Part shown: positions 24,167-34,786 of the stretch, one piece after another
How the letters are laid out: every line of letters starts with the position of its first letter
How positions within the stretch are numbered: the stretch's first letter is position 1
Assembly: GCA_037179335.1 (NCBI GenBank)
Contig: JAKZHN010000003.1
Span: 1,488,001-1,552,000 of the forward strand
From: Cyclaneusma minus
Lineage: Eukaryota; Ascomycota; Leotiomycetes; Marthamycetales; Marthamycetaceae
Length of the DNA: 64,000 nt
Direction: 5' to 3'
The notes under the pieces: generated by a model
Seen by the model: the letters and a program-made list of their open reading frames with translations, nothing else
Told to the model about the DNA's origin: nothing
The model's database searches: none
Program-made: the position numbers and the translations under genes

Positions 24167-25480
24167 TAAAATAATTATTAAATTTAGCTATATTTTATAA
24201 TTAAATAAAAATTTATACGGCTTTAAATAAATAATTAAAATATTTAAAATATTTAATTAAATTCAAACTTATTAAGTCTGGTTTTAAATAAAGCTTTAAT
24301 AAGTTTTTTTTAATAGAAATAAAAATATAATTATTTTAATTTATATTAATAATATTATAGCAATTGCCAAATTAAATATAAATTTTAATAAAGTTTTTAT
24401 TTTACTATTTATTAAATTTATTATTAAAAATTTGGAAAAGATTCTAAAAATTCTAAATATAAAAATTATAAAACATAACTTATTAAAAACCCTATAAATT
24501 AACCAGAAATAATATATTAATAATTTTTATATAAAATTTAAATTTCCCAGCAATAAAAAAAAACTATATTTTAGTTTTATAAATAATAATAATATAATAA
24601 ATTTTGCTAAGAATTTTTTTTTTAAATAAAATCTAATATTTATTACGCTGTAAAAAAGCTAGCTTAATTTATAGCTAATCTTTATAAATAATATAATTTA
24701 AAATTAAATTAGCTGCTACGCTATTTTTAAATTATAATAAACTAAAAAATTAAATATAAATAAAAACAAATAAAACAAATAAGCTAAAACTTTATTATAA
24801 TGCTTTTTATAAATTATCTTTTAATAAAAAAAGCATTAGCGAATTTATAGCTATGCTTTTAAAAAGCCTAATATTATAATTAAATTAAAAGCAAAAAAAT
24901 ATTTTTATATTTATTTATAAAGCTAAATATATAATAGCCGCTATAAATATTAAGCAAAAATAATAAATTGCCTAAATGCAAAAAAATATTGAATATAGTA
25001 AATTGGTAAAAAAAATTATTATATAAAAAAAATATTATAGCCTTTATTAAAAACTTTTAATCTTATAAAAAATTTAAATATATTAATATTGCTTATTACT
25101 TTATTAAAAACTTAAAAAATAATTGCAAGCAATAAATAATTTATATTAATACCTAAAATATAATTGCAAACAAATTTACTAAGGCATTATAAAAAATCCA
25201 ATTCGCTAAATTTAAAAAGCTATTAAAATTAAAAAACAAAAATCCGAAAAAAAAGCATTAAATATAAAAAAAATATATAAAAAAGCGTTAAGTCCAATAT
25301 ATTAAAATTGCTATATTATAATATATAATTAAATAATATATAATGCGCTATAAAGCTTTATAATATAATATAAATTGGCTATAATATACTTTAAAAGATA
25401 TATATTAAATTTTTAAAAAACTATATTATTAAAGGTTAAAAAATATTAAAATGCTTTTTTAATGATTTAAATTATTTTTT

Positions 25481-25626
25481 TATTAAAATACTTTAATTAT
25501 ATATAAAAAGATTATACCACTTTTATATATATAAGCAAAAAAACGCATAATACTTTCAAGCTATAAAATAGCTTTTTTTCCTCAATACAATATATTTGAC
25601 GGGTTTAGCCCACGTTGGATTTAAAT
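25481..25626 (+). repeat. 3' LTR of copia element 1
   Basis: Partner of 20170-20314. It retains unmutated bases near its end (ACGGGTTTAGCCCACGTTGG) where the 5' copy has become AT-only. Confidence 0.7.
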
Positions 25627-25879
25627 ATATTTAGCTAAATTTCAAAAACGCTTGCAAATTATTAATTATTTAAATATTGTTAAATATATTAAATATAGCT
25701 TTTGCAAAAGCACTGCCTAATATATTACAAATAATAATATATTGGAGTCAAATATTTAAAAATTTGGCCAATAGTTTTTAAATATTTTTAAAGGCTATTA
25801 TTTTAATAATTTTGCTATTAAATTTAATTTTAGCCGCCAATTTCTTATAGGCAAATATATTACCTTTAATCCTTTTTTT

Positions 25880-26516
25880 TTAAATATAGCTTGCTTTGTA
25901 TTTGGCCAATTAGTTTTAAAGCCCGTTTACCAGCTGCAAAAATACCAGCAAAGCTTTAAATACCTTTAAAGCTAAAAAGCGAAATTTTATTCTAATTGGC
26001 TAGCTGGCAAACTTTAATGCCATTAGATATATTTGGCATTATAAAATAAATATCGAAAATAAATATTCTTTTTTTTATTGCATATAATAATTTAATAAAA
26101 TATAAATAATTAATTTTATATTAAGCAATTAATTGGCGATTAATTAATTATATATATAAAGCGTATAAAGCTTTTAACTAGTTAAAAGCGTATGAATAGA
26201 ATTTTTAAAAAATTGTTATTTTTTTAGCAATACTTTTTGCAAATTATTAGTTATTTTTTAATTTTTCCGCCTATTTTCTTTATATATAGCATAAATTATT
26301 ATATAGCATTATGGCCGACCAGTTTTAAAGCTTGCTTGCCAGCTGTAGGAGTGCTAGCAAAGCTTTAAATGCCCTTAAAGCTAAAAAGCAAAGCTTTATT
26401 CTGGCTCGCTGGCTGGCAAGCTTTAAAACCGTTGGCTATGCCTGGCATTACAAAATAGACGTTGAAAACAGATATTCTCCTCTCTTATTGCATGTGATGA
26501 TCTAGTAAGACATAAA
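25880..26516 (+). repeat. Duplicated terminal block (B, partial A, B) at the B end of copy 1
   Basis: The B-type subterminal sequence (AAGCTTGCTTGCCAGC, TTGGCATTAC or similar) appears at about 25880-26090 and again at 26280-26516. Between them (about 26140-26270) is an A-type subterminal stretch (AAAGCGTATAAAGC, CAATACTTTTTGCAAA). The same B-A-B arrangement occurs at 49170-49794 in copy 2 and, inverted, at 37949-38605 in copy 3. It is therefore part of the element rather than an accident of one copy. Confidence 0.7.
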
Positions 26517-26531
26517 CTGACACCGTTCCAG

Positions 26532-27349
26532 ATGACATCATGGATGTCAAAGGCCCAAACGACAAAGATCACCCCCAGCTCAATGACAATGAGCTCCGTG
26601 GTATTATCTCCAACGCTTTGTTTGCAGGGCATAAAGCAAATGCCAACACCGCCGAATACCTGATCCTTCTTCTCGCATGCCACCCAGAATTGCAGCAAGA
26701 ATTGCAGAGAGACATCGCCAAGATGAAGAACAGAACCGCAACCAAAGACCTGTCGTACGAAAAGTCTTATGAAGCCTTGATGAATGGCTATGTGGGTGCG
26801 GCCATATTCGAGACATTGCGACTCTTTCCAATCTTGCCATTTCTTCCGAAAACAGTTGGGGACTCACCACAAGTCATCACAGTGGGCGGGACTCAGCACA
26901 TCTTGCCAGCAAACACTTGGATATTCATCATCTCCAGTGCCACTCATCACAATCCCAAGTATTGGGAGGATGAACATGACACAGTCAATTCTTTCCAGCC
27001 TACTCGCTGGCTCAAGGATTTAGGAAATGGTGAGACCAAACGCCTTGAGGCTGTCTCTGGAAGCTACATCCCATTCTCCGATGGTGCACGCGGCTGTCTT
27101 GGGCGTCGATTCGCTTTGATCGAGTTGTGCGTTTTTGTGACAAGTCTCTTCGGTGACTACAGCGTGGAGCTAGCACTCGACGGTGTCACAGCCGAACTAT
27201 CTCAAAAAGAGAAGCTGGATGCCTGAAGCAAGGCGAGATCACGAGCGGAAAAGGTCTTGTATTCTGATGTTGGAGTGGGCGCCTTGAACCGCTTCAGGGG
27301 CACGTTTCCGGTGACCTTCGTAAGACGAAGCGAGAAAAATAATAGCTGA
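26532..27349 (+). pseudogene. Cytochrome P450, 3' part (gene split by island 1)
   Basis: Continuation of the P450 started at 15388, entered through a CTGAC branch point and a TTCCAG acceptor ending at 26531. Visible are the I-helix ISNALFAGHKANANTAEY (families usually read AGHETT), the ExxR in ETLRLFP, the PERF-region FQPTRWL and the heme loop FSDGARGCLGRRFALIE. The frame stops at a TGA at 27224-27226 where a Trp is likely. In the same frame it then reads on through a typical C-terminal segment ending PVTFVRRSEKNNS with a TGA at 27347-27349. The key heme Cys is present, but the upstream frameshift and two stops make the gene non-functional as it stands. Confidence 0.87.
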
Positions 27350-27486
27350 AAGCAAGTTCTCGTTTGGTTTCCGTGAACGCACAGGTAGGACTCAAGGGCG
27401 AATCCATTTCGGTTCTATCGGAGTCCCACCGCACCTGGGGCCAGGAGCTGCACTTCCAGGCCTGCACGCCAACATGGCAAAGTGGA

Positions 27487-27506
27487 CACGTGATAGATAT
27501 CACGTG
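27487..27506. promoter_or_regulatory. Palindrome with two CACGTG E-boxes
   Basis: Two CACGTG hexamers face each other with arms CACGTGAT and ATCACGTG and a 4-nt centre. This is a plausible site for a bHLH-type regulator, but no function is shown. Confidence 0.3.
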
Positions 27507-27839
27507 CCAATAGTACCAAGCAGGCGAAGTCGGCTAAGACTACGAAGCCGTTCCTAAAAACCATCTTGGTAAACAAAATGCGGGCAGCCACCATGGCTTG
27601 GATTCACTATACTGAAAAAAATCAATTAGTGACTCCAGCGGCGGGCCAGGCATTTCCAAAATGCTGCGGGAATACTAGCAATGCAGGTTCTGTTTCCGGC
27701 GACGCCGACCAGGCGAGAATGAAAATAATCATGCAGATCAAACTCCACTCTCTAGTCTCCAGTCTCCAGTCTCCACCTCATTATTGAATCCATGCCGTCT
27801 TCTGGAAAGTGGGGACTTACCTGGCGCTTAAGCTGCGTA

Positions 27840-28184
27840 CAATGAGCCAGGATTTTAATTCCCAGTCGGTCAGTTAGCGCCAGGGTAAGTCGTGCTGTGG
27901 GCCTTGAGCTACCACTTACTATATTGGGGCAATATTTGCGAACTGGTAATTTGATTTCAGCAATTTCTCAACAACCACACATTCCAAAAAGCCAGGAAAA
28001 ACTTGAGAAAAACCAGCAAGAATAGTAAATCTAATAGGCCGTGGAATTGGAAATTTTCAATTGCAAAAAAGGGGCTTTCTTGCGTGATTTGCATCGAAAA
28101 GCAAGTTGCCAAGCCCAGGTCCACCAGATCAACTCCACTCCTACACGTGGCTTACAGGGTGGGAATTAAAATCCTGGCTCACTG
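27840..28184. mobile_element. MITE with Tc1/mariner-like ends
   Basis: About 345 bp bounded by near-perfect inverted repeats of about 25 bp. The left end starts CAATGAGCCAGGATTTTAAT; the right end is the reverse complement of CAGTGAGCCAGGATTTTAAT. Each is flanked by TA (27838-27839 and 28185-28186). CARTG ends and TA duplication are the Tc1/mariner/pogo pattern. It has no coding capacity and is not visibly RIP-mutated. Confidence 0.7.
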
Positions 28185-28381
28185 TACCTACTGCATGTAC
28201 ACGTGCGGCATAGATTAAACCATTATACTTCAGTTATTTGCATCCTTCCCGCCTCTGCCACATTCCTTTATCAGAAACTCAGACTTCAGCACGGTTTTAA
28301 ACCGTCTCATCCGCATCAATGCATGACTTGCCCAGACCTCAGGGAATTCTGTTTCCTGGAAATCCTTTGGTCGTGCTCAGA

Positions 28382-30475
28382 ATGCATGTCTTGTATTTTG
28401 TCCAATCATTTCTCACGGGCAGCGCATTGTTGCTATCGAGCTTGCAGCAAACGGAAACCAACGGCGCTTCGTTATGGGGAACTCTCCAAAATCCGACCCT
28501 ACCGGCATTCCTGCCTTTCAATTCCAACGTGAGTTTTTGTGCTCGTGGTTCTATATTCAAGATAATATCAGCTAACACATTTTTCCTAGACAACATCAGA
28601 CCCCTGGAGTCCTCATACCTTGACCACGAATCCAAATCTCCAAACCCCTTTTACAGGAGTTACCAGGTATTACGACTGGACTATTGCTCGCAGCTATATT
28701 GCCCCCGATGGCGTGAACAAAAGGTTAGCTTGTTCTCGCCCAAGACGAGTATACGCGACTAATGCTCGAAATCCGTACAGCGTCATTCTAGTGAACGGAC
28801 AGTTCCCTGGTCCGCTGCTCGAAGCAAATTGGGGCGATGAAATACAGGTGACTGTTCGCAATCAGCTAGCTGATACAGCCGAAGGAACTGCGATGCATTG
28901 GCACGGGCTACTCCAAACTGGCACTCCTGAAATGGATGGAGTGCCAGGCGTTACGCAGTGTCCAATTGCTCCCGGAAGTAATTTCACTTATACTTTCAAA
29001 GCAGATCAATACGGAACATCTTGGTATCACAGTCACTACAGCGCGCAATATTCCGGAGGCCTTTTTGGACCTATGGTAATTCATGGACCTTCGAGTGCTG
29101 AATATGATATTGATATTGGCACTGTCATGCTGGTAGGTCTTCCATCTGTTCAAACTAGAAACTTTCTAAAATGTTCAGAATGATTGGTACCATCCGGATT
29201 ACTATTCGGTGCTCGAGCGCGTTTATGCCGTTCCTGCGGATCCCTTGCCGGCGAACAACAATCTTATAAACGGCAAGATGAATTTCAATTGCAGCGAGCT
29301 CACCGTCAACGCTACTTGCACCCCAAATGCTGGACTTGCCAAGTTTCTATTCACCAGTGGCAAGAAAATGAAACTCCGCCTCATCAACTCTGGGTCGGAA
29401 GGAATGCAACGTTTCACTATTGATGGTCACTCCATGACTATCGTTGCCCAGGATTTCGTACCTGTGGTCCCTTACACGGTGGACATGGTAAGCCTCGGGG
29501 TTGGCCAGCGCACAGATATCATTGTACAGGGAATTGGGCGTCCCGGTGAAGCTTACTGGATGCGCTCGGATTTCAGCCAGTCGTGTTCATCAAGTGCAAG
29601 TTTGCAGCCCTACGCCCTTGCTCAAGTTTACTACTCTACGCGCGACGAGAACAAACGGCCAGATAGCACCGCAACAATATACTCCGAGACCAACTGTACT
29701 GGTGTAAGTCAAATGCTCATTAATTTGGCTCATATCTGATATGGACACCTCAGCTAAATTCAATAACAGGATGCTTTGGAGATTCAAGTCCCCCCCAGGC
29801 GCCAGGCCTCAACCTCAGTCTCGGACCTAAATCTACTTGATATCTCGTACTATTACAACGCTTCTGGGATGTTTCTCTTTACCTTTGGAGGCACTTCTTA
29901 CATCTCCGATTACAACAACCCGATTCTTCCCATTGCTGCTAAGCATAACACGACCTTTACACGTAATGTTACGGCCAAATAGCCGCCTGACAGGAACGTC
30001 CATACATATGGCACCAACTCTACCATTCGGATGATGATCACGAATAGCGCCGGGATCTCGCATCCTATGCATTTGCACGGGCACAATTTCCAGATCCTTG
30101 CTAAAGGAAATGGTGATTGGGACGGGACAATAACAAATCCGCAAAATCCTATGAGGCGTGACACATTTCTGATCGAAGCCGAGAATGATTCCGGGGTGGG
30201 ATATGTTGTGATTGAGTACGAAAACACTAATTCTGGCGTCTGGGCTTTTCATTGCCATGTTGGAGCGCATATAAGCACCGGACTTTATGTAAACATTCTG
30301 GTACGTCTTCAATCGCAATTTATGCACAATGCTTGAATTGAAATTAACGCGCATCCAGGAACTCCCCGAGTCCTTGAACCAAAGCTCTATCTCGGCTGCA
30401 ATGAACAAAACTTGCAATGATTGGGATCGATGGACCAAGCGAAATGCACCGGATCAGATAGACTCCGGCGTATAA
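28382..30475 (+). pseudogene. Laccase-type multicopper oxidase with one in-frame stop
   Basis: Secreted multicopper oxidase that oxidises phenolics with O2. Exons are 28382-28528, 28590-28723, 28781-29132, 29179-29703, 29770-30300 and 30359-30475, giving about 601 residues, the usual laccase size. It starts with a signal peptide (MHVLYFVQSFLTGSALLLSS). All four copper-ligand motifs are present: HWHG near residue 132, WYHSHYS near 174, HPMHLHGHNF near 482 and HCHVGAHIS near 546. All splice sites keep frame. The only defect is a TAG at 29980-29982, following NVTAK, where a Gln codon (CAG) would fit. CAG to TAG is a RIP-type change. I call it a pseudogene because of that stop, but a sequencing error or recent mutation would explain it equally well. 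The ATG at 28319 upstream would hide the signal peptide. Confidence 0.85.
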
Positions 30476-30596
30476 GTCAACATCAATGTAGAGTGAAGAG
30501 AAAATAGGAAGATACATGCATACTGGGCTTTCGTCGACCTCTCAATTGCTGTTATGACGTGATTTTTACTGAGGTCTGGCCAGCTCCAAGTCCTCG

Positions 30597-32155
30597 CTAC
30601 GATCTGAGAACAAGTTCCACTTCCAGAGGCTGCTTCTCCCAGAGCCAGTAGATCTTCTGCTCTGCCCACTCCGCCATCCGACTTGCATCAGCCAATCTGA
30701 TATCAAAATTCCACAAAAGTCGAGCAAGAATGAGTCGCATTTCCATCCATGCCAACGGTTGTCCGAGGCAGTTGTGTGGGCCGAGAGAAAATGGTTGGAA
30801 GACCGACTTGTCATCCTTAGCGTAAACGGAAGAACCATCGTGGGAGACTGGCAGCCAGCGCTCTGGGATGAAGCTATCCGGATCGGCGAAATGGGAGGCG
30901 GATGTAAAAGCAGACCAACATGCCACAGACACCGTAATGCCCTCGGGAATGAAGCGTCCGGCAATGGTGGCTCCTCCTTTTGGCACTTCGCGTCGTAGAC
31001 CATCAGGAAACGGGGGGCACAAACGGAGAGTCTCGTTCAAGACGGCTTTGAGGTATGGGAGAGATGCTGTAGATGCCGAGGTGATGTCGCTCTCTGAAGC
31101 AAATGAAGTGTAAATCTCTTTGAGCAAAGTTGAAAAGCATGCGGGGTTCTTGAGAAGTTGATGAATTGCGCCCGTCAAAGCAGTCGTCAAGGTATCGCTG
31201 CCTGCAACAACAATTGCCATGGAGTTGGCTTCAATCTCGCCAACTGACAGACTGCTTTCCGTAAATGACTTGTTGTGCTCCAAGATATGCGTCATCAAAT
31301 CGGAGGTTTCTGCTGGCCGACTCAGACGGTCTTTGACCTTCTCGTGAGCTGTTGACATCGCGAAATGCAGATCAGCCATGGCTGATTCAGGTGTGATTTT
31401 CATCAGCAGATTGTTGAGAACCGGAAAGTAAGCAAGAGCAGTGGCAGCGAGAACTGCTTTGAAATGCAACACAATCTTGATCCATGGATGGTAGACATTC
31501 TGTTCAAGACATCCAAAGGAAGATCCCCAACCTAGGTCGCCAATGATGTCGAATGTCGTAAAATTGAACCACTGAACCAAGTCAACCGTGGCATGCTTTC
31601 CGTCACGCTCTGGCGTCTTGGTGATCTCCTTCAGCCGGGACATAAGCAGGTCCACATAACGCTGGACGATAGGTTCGTGATCTTTCGTTGCGCGCTCAGA
31701 AAATGCCGACTGTACTGCTTTTCGAAATCGAGTATGATCGACCACGGGAGCTGAGACGAAGTTGTGTGCTTCGACTCCTGGAGGTCTCGAGCCCCAGACT
31801 TGAGGACGTAGAAAGGCCTTGTCCAAGTAGATGTCTTTCCACGCTCTCGGGTCGATGAATGACAGTTCGTCTGGAGCAACTCGTACGATATCTCCGTGAA
31901 TGTCATGCAGTTTCTTGACTTGGTGTGGGAGGTTGCCCGAAAGTAATGCTCGAATGAATGGCAATCGCGAGACTTTCCAGGTCGCAGGGCCGAGAAAGGA
32001 GGTCAGAGGGTGAAAATACAGGTTGTAGATTGCGCTGAGAAGTAAATACTAGTCACAGAATTAGCTCACAGCATCTTTCATGGTTAATGAGAACTTACGC
32101 TGAAGATTCCAATGAACACAGTTATTATGACTGCGCTTCCAGTATCTGGAGCCAT
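30597..32155 (-). CDS. Cytochrome P450 (CYP65/isotrichodermin-hydroxylase-like)
   Basis: Intact ER-bound P450. Exon 1 is 32155-32099 and encodes the start of the anchor (IITVFIGIFS). After a 50-nt intron, exon 2 is 32048-30597. Joined length is 502 residues with no stop. Visible are the proline-rich hinge region (YFHPLTSFLGPATWKVSRLP), the I-helix VVAGSDTLTT, the ExxR in NETLRLCPP, PERW and the heme loop FSLGPHNCLG at about 439-448. The overall form matches fungal secondary-metabolite hydroxylases near TRI11. It converges with the laccase gene, with a 121-base gap between their ends. Its substrate cannot be told; being intact beside decayed cluster genes, it may serve another pathway. Confidence 0.92.
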
Positions 32156-33383
32156 GATTGGACACGGAAGGTCTCTTCGACAGAAAAAAATGAATCTTGT
32201 GGGCTGGGGAGTAATCAGACCCCAAAATCGTTGCTGTGGAAATTCCCGTCGATGCAGAACCTGGCGAAGATGAGCTCCAACTTTGCCTGGTGAGGTGCTG
32301 AAGAGATGTGAGATCACGTGACTTGTTAGCTGCAACCCTGCGCAAAACTGTCACCGGGATCGAGGAGTACTACTATCCCTGTCCATGTTACGAATACGCG
32401 CTGAACAGGCAGACTACATCAGCCCCCATGTGTAGTTACATGCAGTCTCCGGCTCGCCTCGACACGAAGTCTTTCATACCCTGCAATCTAAGTGATGCAG
32501 ATTGGATCATTAGGAGGTCTACTTGTTAACATCCTCGTGCGGGGTGACCCTTGCAGTTGGTAGGAATTTGTTGAAATGGCGAAATTATTCATCGCGACTC
32601 TTGAGAGCTGTCGGATTCTCAGACTTCAGTAAAAGCGATTGAAATTCAAGCTGTCACTATTCAGTAATGTTTTATAGACCAATAACGCCGAGATGCTGTA
32701 CCGCATGGCAGACTTGAAACTTCGCCCGAAGGGATAAGCAAGACTATTTGAATTGACCGAACCCATGGCTTCGGTTTGTTACTAAACTAATGCGTGAAGA
32801 TTCTGTGGAAGATCAAGTCTCTAAATACCGGAGTGGGTTGAATAAGATACCTAGCCACCAGAGTTGGGCGGTAAACACCTTGTAAATGAAGGACCGAGGG
32901 ATCGAGGGGTGTCGAGATTCCAGGACTTGAGTGGAGTGGTTATTGCTCAAGGGAATGATAACCCGCATACAGAAAGTGTTAGTACCGAATGCAGGAAGTC
33001 GGACTTCGGAGGCCAACCATGAACCCTTGCAATAATCCTGGCACATCCGTGCTGCATGGCTCTGCCAAGCTTGTTGGTTGTGACATTTCACCGACAATAT
33101 CGCGTTCACTCTCTTCAAAGCCAGTCGCCGAAAGTTGAGGATGATAGAACAACATTGAACTTTCAGAACTCCCAAGATTTGTACCATCATTCTTTGATAT
33201 AACTGGATGCTCGAAATCTTGCGTTCCGCAGCACTATTTCCCCTGTCATGGGCTCAACACCCAATCTTCGACTCTTGGCCCTCCAGCCGTCACATTTTCT
33301 CACAACCAACAACTCCACGATCCTAATCACCCAAGGATTTTCCTCGCCCCAATCCACCTTCTCAGCAAATCAAAAAGCAGAAT
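32156..33383. other. Intergenic, nothing recognised
   Basis: About 1.2 kb. The minus-strand frame at 32813-33190 (125 codons) does not look like a known family. Confidence 0.45.
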
Positions 33384-34507
33384 GCATTGAAGGCCATCTC
33401 CATTCTCCAAATCCCAGTAAACGCCACAAACATCAAGCTTCTCTACGACGGCCCAGCCGACAACTTCCAACTAGCATCTTTTCTAGGAAGGGTTTTCCAC
33501 CTCGACTCAACCACAGCTTCAGACCTTCCCGGTGGATATTTTCCTGTCTTCGAAACGTTCTCTATTTTCTCAAAGCTCTGTTCCCGCTCACCACTTCTGC
33601 TGAAAGCATCAGTACCGTCCAGCTTCTCACTCACGGCGGAAAAACCAATATCAATTACCGAGACTTTGCCACAAACTACAGCTACATCGATGCCGTCGCC
33701 GCAAGAGGCCATGCAACCCTCTCGTACAACCGTCTTGGCACCGGGCGTTCAGAACATCCTGATCCAATTCAGATAGTTCAATACGCAGTGCAAAGAGAAC
33801 TGCTGCATGTCCTGGTCGAATGGCTCAGAGAGGGGAAGATTGGAGATTTTGCATTTCAAGCTGTGGTGAGCACTGGTCACAGTCTCGGTGCTGGCGTGAC
33901 TCAAAGTGTAGCTGCCAAGTATCCTGATGACCTCGACGCTCTGGTGATCAGCGGTCACTCAGCTTTTCCGTCAGGATTGCCCATCAGTATGGCATCAATT
34001 GCACACGCAATTGCAAACACAGACCCGTCGGGACGGGCTGCCGAATGGATATATCACCCAGGCTCCCGCTGTCCAGGCGGTGGCATTTGCATTCTATTAC
34101 TATCCATACTTCGATCTCGAAAACGAGTACATCCCATCACATGACTGTATATCTACCTACCTGGGCACCATGCGGCTAACATATTCGCCAAGTTTTCGAC
34201 CGACAATTCAAGACAAGACAAACAAATGCACTGGATGAGACCTTTACGATCGGGGCTGCTTATGTGCCGGCTACGGCGTACTCAAAGCCGGTCTTTCTCA
34301 TCAATGGTGTGAGGGACATGTTCTTCTGCCAGGGAAACTGCCCGTTTAGCAGATGGAGAAGATATCACAACGCAGGCTCTTTCAATCTTCTTCCCTAATG
34401 CAGCACTGGAGAAGTCGGGGACATTCAATGTCGCTGATGTTGGACACAACATCAATCTTCATCATGGCGCTTCGAAAGCATTCGAGGAAATGTTTGGATT
34501 TTGTTGA
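33384..34507 (+). pseudogene. Alpha/beta hydrolase, broken by several frameshifts
   Basis: The conserved residues of a secreted-type fungal alpha/beta hydrolase are spread over different frames. ISILQIPVNATNIKLLYDGP is in one frame to about 33585. Then come STVQLLTHG, YSYIDAVAARGHATLSYNRLGTG and the nucleophile elbow TGHSLGAG in a second frame to about 34035. PNGYITQAPAVQAVAFAFYY is next, then TIGAAYVPATAYSKPVFLINGVRDMFFC, and finally GHNINLHHG, which supplies the expected histidine, ending at 34507. At least four frame changes are needed, so the gene is dead. Ser of GHSLG, an Asp in GVRD and His of GHN would be the triad. Confidence 0.8.
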
Positions 34508-34786
34508 TGGAGTGATATGGAGCTGAAGATCCTCGGTATGGGTCATGGTTTGAATGCTTGCAAAGATTCGAGAGTCAACCGTCGAAGTTGGTGTTTTTAA
34601 CACTTGTCCGCAAAGCTTTCCATCCCCGATGAGTGATAACTGCCTCATGTCCCTCTAGCCAAGGCATTGCATGCCATAAGTCTAGACAGTCCTCTCATCC
34701 CGCCCAAAGACTAAAAGTAAGAAATTTCCGCAAGGCAGTGTAATAGTAAGCAGAAACCAGAACAATGCATCATCACTTTCCCACCC

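Larger units (their letters stand above)
20170..25626 (+). mobile_element. Ty1/copia LTR retrotransposon relic nested in copy 1
   Basis: Direct repeats of about 145 bp at 20170-20314 and 25481-25626 share blocks such as TTATATATATAAGC and AAGCTATAAAATAGC; their differences are largely C/T or G/A. The total length, about 5.46 kb, fits copia. The interior has plus-strand reverse-transcriptase remains near 23957-24166. The flanking repeat sequence resumes on both sides, and copy 2 lacks this insertion at the equivalent point (about 48880). It is too mutated for any function. Confidence 0.82.
16441..26516 (+). mobile_element. AT-rich island 1: repeat copy 1 (A to B), with nested copia element
   Basis: Copy 1 of an unclassified, heavily mutated repeat. 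Its A end begins ATGGTTGGTTTTATATCA at 16441. The same sequence begins copy 2 at 39258 and, inverted, ends copy 3 at 59170. Its B end reads TGCATGTGATGATC followed by a TAAGACATAAA-like tail. The inverted B end opens the second island at 37949. Removing the copia element leaves about 4.6 kb, equal to copy 3 after its own insertions are removed. TTTTATGTC occurs inverted at the two ends of copy 3, hinting at imperfect terminal inverted repeats. Copies differ mostly by C/T and G/A. No transposase could be recognised. A GC-rich patch (16695-16720) and hydrophobic peptide relics lie near the A end. Exact ends are uncertain by about 15 bp. Confidence 0.8.
27350..28381. other. Intergenic with a MITE and an E-box palindrome
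   Basis: About 1 kb between the split P450 and the laccase gene. It holds the 27487-27506 palindrome and a TA-flanked MITE at 27840-28184. The remainder, up to the signal-peptide ATG at 28382, should contain the laccase promoter. Confidence 0.5.

Noticed and set aside
16441..26516. Helitron interpretation of the repeat
   Set aside because: CTAG followed by T occurs at the B side of copy 1, but copies 2 and 3 do not show it and no copy starts with TC after an A.
27820..27890. Second inverted repeat (TTACCTGGCGCT and AGCGCCAGGGTAA) overlapping the MITE's left end
   Set aside because: Short and with one arm outside the TA-bounded element; not enough to define a separate element.
32813..33190. 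125-codon minus-strand frame
   Set aside because: Unusual composition and no domain; isolated frame in an intergenic stretch.
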